Notes: a model not told the origin generated them from the sequence alone. Positions 1 to 13,155 are shown, numbered from the stretch's first letter. The stretch is DNA of 64,000 nt from Aotearoamyces nothofagi (GCA_015345905.1 JADDTR010000004.1:124001-188000); one strand, 5' to 3'. Made by a program: numbers and translations.

Positions 1-1433
1 GGTCCGTACCACAGTACGTCGAGTAGTACTGTGCTGTATGTGCCCGGCGCCCACCTCCTGCCCACCAAGGTGTCGCTGAGTCGTCGACCGGCGAGGATTC
101 GAGTCTCTCTTCTGGCAGGCTAGTTAGCAGGGTGTGGGAAGCTACGGCTGTCTCCCGCTACAGTTTTGAATCTCATACCATACAGTAAAACGAAGCATGA
201 CGCTGCATATGACTTGATGGCTCGATACGTCCCATCGCATAGTCCCCGCCACAACAATGCAACCGTTTTTTATGCGAGTGGGGAGGAGTGAGGCGATTGA
301 GTGGCGCAAGTGGGAAGTGGGAAGTGCGAGGTGGTGGTGGAGGGCTAAGTGGCAATGCCATGCCGGTGCGGTAAAAGCAGCGACTCGAACTTGACCGCTT
401 GGACCTATTCTTAGATTACGCTATTACTGCTCAAACGGACGGTTGCTGGATAAAATATACAGCAATATATGCAGGGTGTTTTCTGATACTTTCCAGACAC
501 ACAGGTACCTTACACACAGGTACGCAGCAGTACTCCGTATGTAGCAATGGTGTCCATCTGATGCTTGGTGCTTACGGTTGCTGTCTTCTGCCACAGAAGC
601 TGACGACTATGCACAATAATGATTCCCATATCAGCATGGGCACGGGGGCGCAGAATGCCTATGAAGGTCCATCCAATACGTACGACTGGCGGGTAAACGT
701 TCACAGCCGTTTGTTAGATACGAAGTCGTAAGCCGGAGCGTCACGCTGGCCAAGTGTGTGGCAAGTTTTAATGCAACCTGCCTTCCCGACTCGCCTCTGG
801 CACTGATGTAGCCGCGGCCGTCTATCTAGTTGGCGCCCAACGTCGATCGAACAATAACACCTACACTACCTATCAGCAGAGCGGACAGGGCGCTGGTGGC
901 AGATATGGCCCCAACCGATATCGTGAAGAGCACAACGTCGACAACGAGAAGATGGCGTCAGACACCAGTCGGCGTTTGGCGAGCCCATACAAGTGGATTG
1001 GGCTTGTTCCCGCAATGCGTAGCGACTCGGTGCCACGGTGGGGTGGACTGGACCTGCACAGTGCTGGCCACTGGAGTACCAGAGTTGAGAAAAGCCATCC
1101 AGAACGGCCATATGGAAACACCAAGGTGTTTTGGTACCTGACCCAGTACTACCGGAGAGTCGAGAGGAGCAGCAGCGCTCCCCGATGTGCAAGAGTAAGA
1201 CTCTAGAGAATATCCATCCACTTTGTATACTAAGTATACGAAATACGGTAGTGAAGGATAGATATCGCGATACGCCTCAGGCTAAGTAAGGTCGGCCGTT
1301 TCAACTTTTTTTTTTCTTTGGATTCCTGCATTCGCGCCATTGTTAGGGTACGAGTAATCGAGTCATTGAGACCATCCTTCCCGACTAAACAACCCGTCGT
1401 CTCAACCTCCCATCCAGGAATCCGCTGAGCTGC

Positions 1434-1485
1434 AGATGCAAATGCAAATGCAAATGCGATGCTGGTGCTGGTGCTGGTGCTGGTC
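1434..1485. repeat. two adjoining hexamer microsatellites
   Basis: A short run of ATGCAA units passes directly into a run of GCTGGT units, each repeated three to four times. It lies in non-coding DNA. Confidence 0.75.
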
Positions 1486-3622
1486 TTTGAAGCGGTGACG
1501 CATCCCCAGCGAGCAGCGAGCCAGAGATGATGGATTTTCTCCACGCATTAGTCGTATATCTGTAGATTACACGCTTGTGGCACACGGCTTCTGTTCCTGC
1601 ATGATGCCTTCTCACAGCTGTGCTTCTGCTCAGCATTAGCCGAATGACAACTCCGCAGTTGATTCACACAAGCGATTTGCAAAAACCGTTACTTTTTTTG
1701 TCCTGGCTGTTAAGAGTGCAGGCATGGCGACATCATACAGAATAGGTTCATCCAAAGCTGCTCAATTGTGTGTGTTTTCGATTCAGGCCATGTGTGGCAC
1801 ACTTCTAAAGACTTTGACGCGTTTCAGTTACTCGACCTCCGTTCCGTCTGAATGACCGGAATAGGAAGCCGAACCATACTCAGAGTGAGTCGCGGCATGA
1901 AGCCAAACATGTCTACGTAATCGACTACTCGCACTGAACGAATTGGCAGTTTGTAGTAGTCGATGCTTCCCACATGAAGCAGTGCAGTCAAATGTTAGCT
2001 AGTTACCGATCGCCAATGCCAGACGTGTTCCATGGTACACATGGCTAAACGTTGAACGCAAATCATCACATGCCATGGAGTCGAGAGATTGAGGGGAGAT
2101 AGAGATTAGAAACCGCCATGGTTGGCTATGGCTTGCTCTATTAGTGGAAGAATGGAATACTGTATTCGCAGAAGGCCAGCCGTAACTCGTCCGGCCATGC
2201 CTTGTTTGTATCAGTCTTATAAGAGAGCTCTTCCTGCCGTGGGGAACGGAACGTTCATCATGGATAACTACATGGCAAGCCGCGCACCGCGCACCAGATA
2301 CACCAGATACACCAGAGTTGGTCAATATCTGCTTTGCTGCGCTCCTGGAGTTTCCCACGGCGGGCCAAGATGTGCATCAGGGAGGGCTGCTCCCGTTCAT
2401 GACTGGTCATCTTTGTGTTCGCGTTTCACCACAGGCCACACCTCTGCATATACAGTAGGCAGGCTATGCAGGAACTCGACTATCACTCGTCGAATCTCGA
2501 ATAGTACCTGTCATGTTTGGAGGGATTTGCAGCTTCCTCGGTAGACTGGAATGCGTGGTTGCATCGTGTTCAGAGAGAGATCTGGCATTTCACTCCGTAT
2601 TCTATCTATGTATGTTCGAGTACGGCGGGTGGCCTTTGTCGCCTGGACTTGCTTCCCTCCCAGGCGCTGCCCGATACTACATTGGGCACTGCCTGGCCAT
2701 AAAGTCGAGTACATGCAGCCAGTATATACAGTACTGCAGCTATATACTATACTGTAGCACACTTCGTTTCTCACTGCGTTTGCTCCGTATTGCACAGGCC
2801 ATAGCGCAAGGCAGCTCGTGGGAAATCAGTCAAGTCTACATATGCAGTAATTCGGTGCTTCTCCCGCGCTGAAACTCCCTCCCAAGGAGTTGAACGAATG
2901 TATTCCCGTTGCTAAGGATCATCAATGAATTCCAAGGCCTTCTGATCTGGATTTGCCAGATCGGCACTTGGCCACTGAACGATTAGCCTCTCGCAGGCTC
3001 GGAGGATAGAGGGCGCCTATCAAGCCCTGATAAGTGATTCACCTGTGCATTCGCGGCGTGCCGGTCGCAATTTACTGTACTTGGCCCATGATCCATCCAA
3101 GATCCACTGGCCACTGCCGGCGGACCTGCGCGCGAGGGCCCTCAACCTCGCTGGAGCCAGTCATATCGCCATTTGCACAGCACAGGAGAGCTCTACAGGA
3201 TCATGGTCAAACGTCCGATCCAGTGGTTGATATTGAAGTCGCGCCGAGGGGTGCTCGCCGGCGTGCTCGACTGCTGATTAGCTGGGCTGGAGGCAACAGA
3301 CATGGCCGTCGCGGGTGGTGGATGGAGAACCAAGTGTCTCGCCGCCTGCGCAGCCATCCGGCCAGGACACCAAGCCGGTGTGGCCCACGGTGTGGCCCGC
3401 GGCGTGGTGGTGTGCACCCTATCACTCGGGCTTATGCCCATCACTCGGGCTTATGCATGCGCGCACAACCAGAGACGAGAGGGCTCGCCGCTTTGTCAGG
3501 GCCGGGGCGATGGCGAGGCCGCCAGGCCGCGAGGCCGCAAGGTGCAAGCCCGCATCACCTTCCCAGCCCACCCATGGCGCTGAGACGGCAGCCTGTAATC
3601 TGGACGGAGGCCCTGAGGACCC

Positions 3623-3662
3623 GAGAGCCTGAGAGCCTGAGAGCCCGAGAGCCTGAGAGCCT
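3623..3662. repeat. 8-bp tandem repeat, 5 units
   Basis: Five consecutive copies of GAGAGCCT, the third copy ending in C instead of T, in a GC-rich non-coding stretch. Confidence 0.85.
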
Positions 3663-4222
3663 GGGCGAGAGCGGTAGAGGAGGGAGGGAGTGCCGCGAGA
3701 CCGCCTGTGGCCTGCCTGCGACGACGGTAGCGAGTCGGCCATTACGCACCCACACACCTAGCTACTGTACTGTACCTACAGTGCCGACAGTACAGTGCCT
3801 ACAGTACAGCACATAACAGAACTAACTGACTCCACTGTCATCCTGGTCCGTCGTCAGCCCAGCCCAGCCCACCCCATCCCATCCCAAGTGCAGCGCAGTG
3901 CGTACGGTGCGGTGCGGTGCGGTACTGTGCAAATCCAGCCAGCAGCCAGCAGCCAGCAAGCGCATCACGGCATAGGTGCCGTAGCTAACCCGGCTCGCTC
4001 GTCAGGCATGCACTGATTGACCGTGGCCACCGCAAGCACAGCGTTTCCCAAAGCTCTCCTCAGGCTACCTTGGCCAGGCTGCACTGTACATACAGTACTT
4101 GTACACGGCGAGGAAGGAAGAGCATTCTGTAGCATTCTGTAGCGACACTCGGCAGCAGGCCTCCACCGCACTCACTCGCTGTATTGTACTGCACTGTACG
4201 CTGCTGCACCCGCGGCGTCCAC

Positions 4223-4228
<6 letters not shown>

Positions 4229-4256
<28 letters not shown>
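4229..4256. repeat. (AG)n dinucleotide microsatellite
   Basis: Fourteen uninterrupted AG units in non-coding DNA. It is likely length-polymorphic between strains. Confidence 0.95.
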
Positions 4257-4260
<4 letters not shown>

Positions 4261-5017
4261 ACCGGCTGGCTCCAGCAGCTGCCGGAGCATATACTCACTA
4301 CGCACCACCGTCCCCACTGCGGTCGCCATGTCGCAGCACCAGCGCCCCGTAGCGTCGAACGTGTGAATTGCTACTCGCGGTGCGACCCAGGATTCCGGCC
4401 CAATCGTGCCAATCGTGCCAATCGACTGAATTTAGAATAAACTGCGCCTTCTGAGCTCGCCCACCTCCCCCCCCCCATGTCCCATGTCCCTGCTTCCCTG
4501 CTGCCCGGCTTCCCCCAGACAGGGTCCAGCACGCCCGCTCAATGCTCGCCCATCCGCCAGCATCGTCTGTACGCGGGCTCACCACCTCTCACACCATGCG
4601 GCCAAAATCGCTGGCTGGCTTGTTCCTGGCCCATCCCGTTGCCCATGTCCTCTTGTGAGACCTGACCTCTTAGCAGGTTCTGTCTATCTTTGACTTCCAT
4701 CACACCTCGCTGCTTGATCTCTGATCGTTACTTTATCCGAAGGGCCCCCCCCCAATATCACCTCACTCGTTTGTTCCTCCTTCAGGTTTGACTTTCATCG
4801 CCCACCGGCTTGTTCCCTCTTATACCGACTGACCGGTTCTTCTTTTTGTACCAATTTTTGGAATAATTTCGACTTGTGCTATCTCTTATACAGCCCTCTC
4901 GAACTTCTTCTGTACCTTCCTTTGGCATCATATCGTTGTCATCTCGTGCTTGTTCTCACCCACCCATAACATCGAATCCGCTGCCCACCCTACTGGGCCG
5001 AATATCGACGACATCAT

Positions 5018-5047
5018 ATGTATCATCAGCAACTTGCCTACTATTAG
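5018..5047 (+). promoter_or_regulatory. putative 9-codon upstream ORF in the Msn2-like leader
   Basis: The only ATG between about 4690 and the first candidate start at 5300 opens a nine-codon frame (MYHQQLAYY) ending in TAG at 5045-5047. If the transcript starts upstream of 5018, as the pyrimidine-rich leader suggests, this would be a short uORF that could throttle translation of the transcription factor. The transcription start site is not known from sequence. Confidence 0.35.
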
Positions 5048-5299
5048 ACAGTCTTTGCTTTGTCAAAGCTGTTGTCCAGTCACTCCCTACAGACCAGTGT
5101 TATATTATCTTCAGTTCATACACCTTTTCCAATCGCTTTCACCCACTATCATCGAAAACTCCTCACGAATTCCATCCACGTTTCACTATAGCTAATTGAC
5201 CAACTACTATCTCGACAAAATAAATAAGCCAGCTCTATCTGCCATAAGTACGTACGCCTGCTCCGAGAACGTCATCTTGACAGTTTAAACTTCCGAGAC

Positions 5300-7267
5300 A
5301 TGTGGCATCAAGAGGAATGTACTGACGGGCTACACCAGGCCTCACATCGCCTAGACTATCAAGGGATACTTATCAGTATGGAGTCAGCATACCATCAACA
5401 AGTTCAAGCAATGGGCCAGTCTCATTTCTTCTACTATAACCCGGATCCAAAGCCAGATAACAGACAACATGGACACTTCTCCCAGCATCCAAATGTCCAG
5501 GTCCCGTTATATAGCCAGTATGTACAGCAGTTGCCGTCTACACCCAGCTACTCAAGGCCGACATCGTCCAGCTCTCAACCTACAATGCCCATGCATGTAT
5601 TCAATGCGAGTTATCAAACGTCCATGACTCCCATGGCATCTCCAAGGCCCACGTACCAAAAGCCAACAATCCTGGTCCAAGAACACTCTCCGAGGTTCGA
5701 ACTTGACGGGGTCGATGCTGATATGTACTATTACCCATCTACGCCGCCTCTTTCCTCTTCTGGAAGTGCCATCAACAGCCCTTCCAGTTCAGAAGTGCTA
5801 CAAACGCCTATAACCACCTACTTTGGACTCGAGAGCTTCGAGGGTGTAAAGGAAGGATGCCAGGTTGAGGTTCAATCCGAGAATCTAGCAGGTGGTGATT
5901 GGGCCCGATGTGGATCGCCACCAATGACTCCAGGTACGTCAATTTTTTATGCATTTTTCTGATTGCGAGTTGCAATTGTCAAACAACTCCTAGACGTCGC
6001 AATGAGAAACGAGAAGTTAACTGACCCGTTTCGCTCTCCAGTGTTCATCCACCCGCCTTCGCTTATGTCGAACGCTAGCGAACTACTTTCCGCTACGGCT
6101 TGCCCGTCACTGTCACCTTCACCAACCCCTTATTCAAGGTCTGTGATTTCCGAGCAGGACTTCGACTTCTGCGATCCACGAAACCTTACTGTAGGAAGTC
6201 AATCATCGAACCAAACTTTGTCGCTTGAGTTTCCGACACTACCCACACTTTGTGCTGGAGACGACGAAGAACATCGGTTTATGCTAGGGGGTGAGACGTT
6301 CGTTAAGACCGCTGAAAACCACAGCTTCGATTTCATAAATACCTCGCATAACGGTCTACCTACGTTCGACGAATTATCCGATCTCGATTCAGAGGACGAA
6401 TTTGTGAATGGTCTTGTCAACTTCCCTTCCACGGATAACGTTCAGTTCATTGGCAGCAAGAGACAACGCACCGGAGCCGACCTCCTTTCAGCTCATGACA
6501 ACTTCTTGAGTGAAGACGAGTTCGACGATTTTGAGGACTCGGAGCAATTCGCAGCTGCTTGCCTCCCAAGTCCTCCGGCCTCGGCCGCTGATTCCGAGAT
6601 TACGTCTGATACGCGCAACAAGAAGGTCGAGCAGGACCACTCAGACGAAGACAGCACAGAGTTTGATTCCATGGTCAGATCGCGCAAATTCACTGTCCCA
6701 ATGAATGCTGCAGCGGGGGCACCCGCACAAGAGACGGCGATCGAAGGTCAACATACGTCTACGGCACCAAGTCAAAGTGGCTCATCCGAAAACAACACTG
6801 CGAACAATGCCATAGGCTCTGGCTCAGATGCCGGTGCAGCTCCTTTACAAGCGCCAGTTAATCGCCGAGGTCGCAAGCAGTCTTTGACTGAGGATCCATC
6901 CAAGACCTTTGTGTGTGATCTGTGCAATCGCCGCTTCCGCCGCCAAGAACACCTCAAGCGTCATTATCGCTCTCTTCATACTCAGGACAAGCCATTCGAG
7001 TGCCATGAGTGCGGGAAAAAGTTCTCCCGTAGTGATAACTTATCCCAACATGCTCGCACACATGGCAGTGGGGCCATCGTCATGGGGGTCTTGGAAGATG
7101 GCGAAGTCCCGAACGATCATCCGGACTCAGCAAGCGATGACGAGATTCGTAGTCTCGGCAAGGTTCTGTTTGACGTTGCAGCCGCAGCACCGGGCAGTGA
7201 TGCTTCAGACGGATCAAGCTCGGATTCCGACAGTCAATCCAAAAAGAAGCGCAAGCGTGCCGAGTAA
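5300..7267 (+). CDS. C2H2 zinc-finger stress-response transcription factor, Msn2/Msn4 (SebA/Seb1) type
   Basis: Two exons, 5300-5933 and 6042-7267 (intron GTACGT...CAG with a CTGAC branch point), give 619 residues. Met27 (ATG at 5378) is an alternative start. Two adjacent C2H2 fingers lie near the C-terminus: finger 1 uses C503, C506, H519, H524 with helix RRQEHLKR, and finger 2 uses C532, C535, H548, H552 with helix RSDNLSQH. This is the finger pair of yeast Msn2/4 and of Aspergillus and Trichoderma SebA/Seb1, which bind AGGGG stress elements. The N-terminal 500 residues are low complexity: Pro/Ser/Gln-rich first, then acidic patches (for example around DLDSEDEF), consistent with activation regions. 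The tail after the fingers is acidic and ends in a basic KKKRKR stretch that could be a nuclear localisation signal. The family role is a nuclear activator of osmotic, oxidative and heat stress genes. Class assignment is firm; target genes are unknown. Confidence 0.9.
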
Positions 7268-8161
7268 AGAGGCTTTGCACTGTTGTGTAAAGTTTACGCG
7301 CGAGCTACGAAACTAACGACTACAATTACAACACTTCGTAATGGGTCACTGCAGCCTCGTGCTGATGATCATTAGGGTTTCAGTCAGACGACTACGATGG
7401 TGTTGCATTACGGTGCAGAAGATGGTAGTCTAGAACCAAAAGTCATTGTGCTTATATTTCTCTTCGCTGTACCAAATTTCATTCAATACTTTTCTGACGA
7501 TTAGCGTGATGACGGGCAATGGGAGGATTAGGAGGCATATATGAGAATATAGGAGGCAAGGAGGTGGTGGACAGATCACTTTCTTACGTTCGTTGTAATA
7601 TTAGTTTGCAGACGGGAAGCTGGTCCGACCGTCTTTGCTTTGTTCATGTTTAGTTTTGAGCCTTCTGTCATATTTCTGAGCGTTACGGATTCTATGTAGT
7701 AGTCATCATGTGCTGGTCATAGATTTTACTTTAGCTATGTTGAAAGTACACAGATTTCTGTCTAATACGTTATTTATTGTATCACCATTATTGTATGCGA
7801 AACGATGCATCTATTACCGAGCACTGTTAGAGCATGCTGTTGCAGATCAAGCATCAATTGACTCAAAGCTCTGATTGATGTTCTAATATTCTCATATTTC
7901 TTTAGTGTTCACGAGCTTTTGTTCATAATCGATAATGATGACGCCCCGCTATCGAGTATTGCTATCGGCGACATAAAGTTCGTACCCGAGAAAATCGATG
8001 TCTAAAATAGCAAAGTTCGTGCTTTCAAACAGCAGTTTCTTATACAAACAATCGAGAGACATATTCATCATGCCCTCAACAACATACTGTAGATATGCCA
8101 TCCTGCAATTATAAGTGCTTATTGGCCTTGGAGGTCGAGAACACTTGACTACACGAGACTG
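7268..8161. other. intergenic, Msn2-like 3' side to DPH6 promoter
   Basis: AT-rich 3' flank followed by the DPH6 promoter. No open frame with recognisable content and no repeat of note. Confidence 0.6.
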
Positions 8162-10717
8162 ATGAACACCGCTGCGTCACCTGACACAGCCAATATGTCC
8201 GAGTCTCTCAATGTCATAGCCTTGATCTCCGGCGGCAAAGACAGTATCTATTCGATCCTGCACTGCATGCAAAATGGACACAGAGTTGTGGCACTGGGAA
8301 ATCTCTATCCGCCATTGACTCAAGCCGTCGACACCGGGCACGGATCCAGGCATGCGCGAGATCATGAAGGTGAGGAGCACGACCTCAACAGCTTCATGTA
8401 CCAGACCGTGGGTCACACGGTAATCCCGCTCTATGAGAAGGCCCTCGGCATCCCGCTCTACCGTCAGGAGATCCTCGGGACTGCAGTGCAGACGGGCACA
8501 AGCTACCAGCCGGCTGCCGACGGAGTCGACGAGACAGAATCTCTGGTTCCGCTGTTGGAGACAATCATGTCTAAACATCCCGAAGCCAATGCTGTTTCGA
8601 CGGGTGCTATTCTATCGACCTACCAACGCACCCGTGTTGAGTCGGTGGCATTGAGACTTGGTCTCACACCTCTGTCGTACCTCTGGCAGTATCCTGCCTT
8701 GCCGCCCGGATCAGAGATCTCGCTGCTTGAAGATATGGCAAAAGTGGGTCTCGACGCTCGGATTATCAAGGTGGCATCTGGAGGGCTGGACGAGACTTTT
8801 TTATGGGAGACGGTATCTCGTGAAAAGGGTATAAGGAGGATAGAGAGAGCCATCGCAAGATTTGGCGCCGATGGAGATGGTGCTGTTATAGGTGAGGGTG
8901 GAGAGTTTGAGACGCTTGTATTGGATGGTCCGGATGGTCTGTTTAAGGGAACGATTGTCATTGACGATGTGGATAGGAAGATTGTTAGAGAAGGTGGAGG
9001 CGCAGCGTGGTTGAGTATTGCTAAGGCAAGAGTGGAAATGAAGAACGAAGATGGACAATTGGCTGAGGTTGCCAGGACCCCCAGCGTACTAGCCTCACGC
9101 TTCTCTAAAATATTAGACGCTCTTCGAATTCAACCCAGAGCGACGAGATCCTCCAGTTTTGGTGACGTGCCTAGCCTGAATGAGGCGCCAGAACCTCTCT
9201 CGACACAAATGGTCCTCGTCACGTCAACCGATGGCGATTTTGGCCATAAATGGACCGTAGTGGCGACGGATCTGCCCCTGGGCAGTACAATCGAGGACGA
9301 GATAAAGGATATTGTAGCTCAGATGGAGAAACTCTTCCAAGACCAACACCTACATACTTCAGATGTCAGTTTCACTGTTGTTCTCTTGCGGTCAATGAAA
9401 GATTTTGGAGATATAAACCAGGTATGGGCTCAGCATTCCGTGTTATTTACTACTATTAGGGTGTCCATGTCGCATGCAACTTTGTTTTGTATTTCTTACT
9501 ACTAGATTTCTTGTGCTGATCATGTTTTTTCAAGATATATGGCGCTTTCTTCAATGGGCTCAATCCGCCGGCAAGAGTCACTATTGCCTGCGGCGATGTG
9601 TTACCTCCAGGATGCAACGTTATGATTCATCTAAGATTCGCGGAAGAGCCGGACTGGAAGCACATGAGAAAGGCTCTGCACGTACAGTCACGGTCGTACT
9701 GGGCTCCTGCAAACATTGGCCCCTACTCTCAAGCTCGGTCCGCTCCACTCTATAATATGTGGAAACCTCAAGAAGTCATTTCTGGAGTATACATTGCTGG
9801 CCAGATCCCGCTGGTTCCAGCGACTATGGCACTCCCTGAGAAGGTCGATGGCTTGAAAAATGACTCCATGTTTGAAGACTATAACCTGCAGGCTGTATTG
9901 TCACTACAGCATCTGTGGCGTATTGCAATAGAGATGGATGTATCTTGGTGGACTGGAGCTGTTGCCTACTTATCACGCGGCAATCTTCTAAATATCAAGG
10001 AGAAAGCCAAATTAGCTGGGATGGCGTGGGAACGCCTACACTTTAGGAAGAACCAAGACCTAGACGGTGAAGATTCTGACATCGATGATGGCGGTGATGG
10101 TGAGCGCGATCTATGGGAGGAACGCAATCATGGAGGGCTTAATAGCAGGGGTGGCAGCAAGTCAAAAAAAGAGTTACCAGACTGGTCAATTGTCGAGACG
10201 ATGCAAAATTCTGCCTCGAACACACCACCTTTTTTCGCTGCCGAAGTCGAAGAGCTACCACGAGGAAGCGACATTGAATGGCACGGCCACCTCGGTATTA
10301 CCAATGGCCCGATAAAGGTATGTAACTTCAGTCCTAATCGATGCAGTTTTTAACACGCTCCAGGTTCTCTCTCATACCGAGCCCAACATGGGCACAATAC
10401 ACAAATGCATTGTAGGGGGCGAACAAACCTACACTACAGTTCTCATCCCCTACAAGAGCGAGGTCCGCGAGCTCGATCTCGAAGATAGCCTCGATGTGTT
10501 TAGAGCTGTGGTCGAAGCCATGGGGTTCTCTACGCAGCTTAGGAATTCGACCGGCTACCACTGCTCGTATGCTTCTTATGTTGATGTTGGCGTCAAAGGG
10601 CTATGGGATACTACGGATTTTGGCGGTGTGGTGCCTTGTCGGTCTTTGTGGGATAAGGATGGGAATAGGCTGGCGGCGGTTTTGTTGTTTCGGTCGATAT
10701 TGAGGACGTCAACCTGA
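8162..10717 (+). CDS. dph6: diphthine--ammonia ligase (Dph6), with C-terminal RidA-like domains
   Basis: Three exons, 8162-9421, 9535-10317 and 10364-10717, give 798 residues. The N-terminal third is an adenine-nucleotide alpha-hydrolase (PP-loop) domain with the SGGKDS pyrophosphatase loop about 24 residues from the start. The C-terminal half holds two YjgF/RidA-like segments, the arrangement of yeast Dph6 (YLR143W). The known reaction is the last step of diphthamide synthesis: ATP-dependent amidation of diphthine on the modified histidine of elongation factor 2, in the cytosol. A second in-frame ATG at 8195 (MSESLNVIALISGG) lies closer to the usual family start and may be the real one. An acidic insert around 10065-10130 (EDSDIDDGGDGERD) separates parts of the RidA region. 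Splice junctions restore the frame exactly and keep conserved sequence on both sides. Confidence 0.92.
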
Positions 10718-11917
10718 ACCCGGGATGTTGCCTAGGTGTCTTGCTGGTCTGTCAGGAGTCGAAGCGAACGTTGTTAATGGAAGGTATAGGCTCTTGGGTT
10801 ACGGGAGGAGTTGGGCATAGGTAGCGAGACACTTGCTCAAGGTATAAATGACTGTAAATGTACAGAAACTTCCTATCAGGCATCGGTGAGAGGCTTTGGC
10901 CGAGGTTTTGGCCGCAACCAGGACTTTACTAAGTGGAAATCTCCTTCCAGGATTGGTGAACGGTTTTTCTAAAATCACAGCCTTGACATGAATGGGCATG
11001 TTCCCATAATACACCGTAAAAAGGATATAATTAATCGCAGAATACGCCATACGGACTTTGGATAGTGTTGTCAGCGGCTGCAAATGAACAAAGGGAGTCT
11101 TGTCAGTTATCGGCAACAGCCTGTGTAATAACAGTGGGATCCCGGTCTCCAGCGAATGGCCTCAGTCATCCATCCCGGTCTGGAAGGTGGAGGAAATGGT
11201 TCTCGCATTCGAGATCGAGATTCGCAGGCTTGGTCACGGACCGTCGCCTAGGCCTGCCGGGAAGGCTGCCATTTTGCGGGGTTCGCCCAGTAAGGACACG
11301 CCATTTTCAAATGCAGCGGCCAATACCTTAGGCAGAAAGCCCACGTCGCGCGGCTCGAGGAGCGTCAGCCTTGCAGTCATTGACGGAATCGTGGATAAAT
11401 GTACAAAATGATGCAGAGCCGGCGTCTGCTTGCCTCGCCTGCTCCTGCTCGAGTGCCGGTTGGCAGCGGGCGATGTTCGCTCGAGGTTCCAGAAGCGCAT
11501 CGTCCACGGTCCCGAGTAATGTCCTGAGTAATCCAAATTGCCGATTGGGCGTTCCGGCTAACAGCAGAGCAGCTGCTGTGGGGCGCGGGCTCGAGGGCTA
11601 GCCGTGTCTGGAGCAGGCTGGCCTTATCAGTTGGCAACCTGGAGACACGCAGGCAGCCTGGCAGGGCTTCGGTCTCGCGTTCTCTCCTGGCTCCGCCCTC
11701 CGTCCTCCGTAAGCACGCCTGCTGGAGTATATTTGGCGTGACACTGCTGCTGCTGCGGCTTCTGCGAACACCAGCTCTTGCATCCGCCATCCTCGCGCCA
11801 TCCTGTCCTTCTACAAGATATCGCCTTTGGCTTGGTACGACGCGACTCTGCAGAGCCACGAAAGCACTGTAACGTCACACTCTCTTTCCCCAGGATCTCT
11901 CATAACGGTCCCTTGCA
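10718..11917. other. intergenic, DPH6 to cytochrome c peroxidase
   Basis: GC-moderate spacer containing the DPH6 3' end and the peroxidase promoter. Open frames on both strands are short, overlapping and without recognisable domains. Confidence 0.6.
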
Positions 11918-13155
11918 ATGGCTTCGTCAGCACGTACCTTTGCTCGCGCCGCCTTCAAGTCGGCACCAGCAACCTCGGCCTTTAAGACCGCTTCCCGAAA
12001 CACTGCCTTCATCCTCCCTCGGCAGACCTTCCGTCAACAAGGCCGTCGCAGCTATTCTTCCGAACCCTCCAAATCAGGCTCTTCGTCCACTCTGTACTGG
12101 GTTGGAGGTCTGGCTGTCGTCGGAGGCGCTGGATACTACATATATACTCAGAGCAATGGTTCTCTCCTGTCGGGTTCCGCGGGCGAGACCAAGGGGTTGT
12201 TCACGCCTAAGTATGAAGACTATCAGAAGGTCTACAAGGAAATCGCCGAGAGATTGGAGGAGAACGATGACTATGACGATGGTAGCTATGGGCCAGTCGT
12301 GCTGAGATTGGCGTGGCACGCCAGTGGAACATACGATGCAGCGACTAAGACTGGCGGGAGCAACGGTGCTACCATGAGGTTTGCCCCCGAGGGCGACCAT
12401 GGCGCAAATGCTGGTCTCGCTGCTGCCAGAAACTTCCTAGAGCCAGTTAAGGGTACGTACAACTTTCGGATCGAAATGAGCAATTCCTAATTCCATTCTC
12501 TAGAGAAGTTTCCGTGGATCACCTACTCCGATCTCTGGATTCTTGCGGGTGTCGCTGCCATCCAGGAGATGCAAGGTCCTATCATCCCGTTCAGACCTGG
12601 TCGACAAGATAAGGACGTCGCAGCCTGCACACCCGATGGACGTCTCCCGGATGCCTCGCAGGGCGAAAGCCACCTGAGGGCTATTTTCGGTCGTATGGGC
12701 TTTAATGACCAGGAGATTGTTGCGCTCAGCGGTGCTCATGCTCTTGGGCGTTGCCATACTGACAGGAGTGGGTTCGAGGGACCGTGGACGTTCTCGCCTA
12801 CCGTTCTTACCAACGACTACTATAGGTTGCTCTTAGAGGAGAAGTGGAACTGGCGAAAGTGGAATGGCCCTAAGCAGGTTTGTTCTCATCCTACCTCTCG
12901 AGTCTATCATTTTGAGCTAGACTGACCTATCTGCAGTACGAGGACAAGACCACAAAGACACTAATGATGCTGCCAACTGATGTGGCTATCACCAAGGATA
13001 AGAAGATGCGACCATACGTTGAAGCATACGCCAAGGATAACGACCTCTTCTTCAAAGACTTTAGCAATGTGGTCCTCAAGCTCTTCGAGCTTGGTGTCCC
13101 GTTCGAGGAAACGACCAGCCAGGAGAGGATGACATTCAAGCCAACCAACGCATAG
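11918..13155 (+). CDS. ccp1: mitochondrial cytochrome c peroxidase
   Basis: Three exons, 11918-12452, 12504-12877 and 12937-13155, encode 375 residues. The N-terminus is a basic, Ser/Ala-rich mitochondrial presequence (about residues 1-45) followed by a hydrophobic segment (about 59-75), the bipartite signal expected for intermembrane-space delivery. The haem peroxidase domain shows the distal triad R130, W133, H134 in LRLAWHASG and the proximal histidine in [11 protein letters not shown]. The downstream EGPWTFSPT segment carries the tryptophan that forms the compound-I radical in the yeast enzyme. It reduces hydrogen peroxide with electrons from ferrocytochrome c. Length matches the family. 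Whether it is regulated by the Msn2-like factor 5 kb upstream is unknown. Confidence 0.95.

Larger units (their letters stand above)
1..5299. other. gene-free stretch upstream of the Msn2-like gene
   Basis: No reading frame here has a recognisable domain, a signal peptide or a credible exon structure. The longer open frames lie in the GC-rich 3.0-3.8 kb part, where stops are rare by chance. The stretch holds several simple repeats (listed separately) and repeated CTGTAC/GTACAG-type motifs near 2.7, 3.77-3.81 and 4.09-4.20 kb. The last ~600 bases (about 4690-5299) turn pyrimidine-rich and poor in ATG, as expected of a promoter plus long 5' leader for the following gene. A non-coding RNA cannot be excluded from sequence alone. 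Confidence 0.6.

Noticed and set aside
60-125. tRNA-like GATTCGAGTC segment
   Set aside because: The T-loop-like string is not flanked by a matching acceptor stem, anticodon arm or D arm.
3034-3816. 260-codon open frame on the plus strand
   Set aside because: GC-rich stretch in which several frames on both strands are open together; no domain, low-complexity Arg/Pro/Glu composition and a microsatellite inside.
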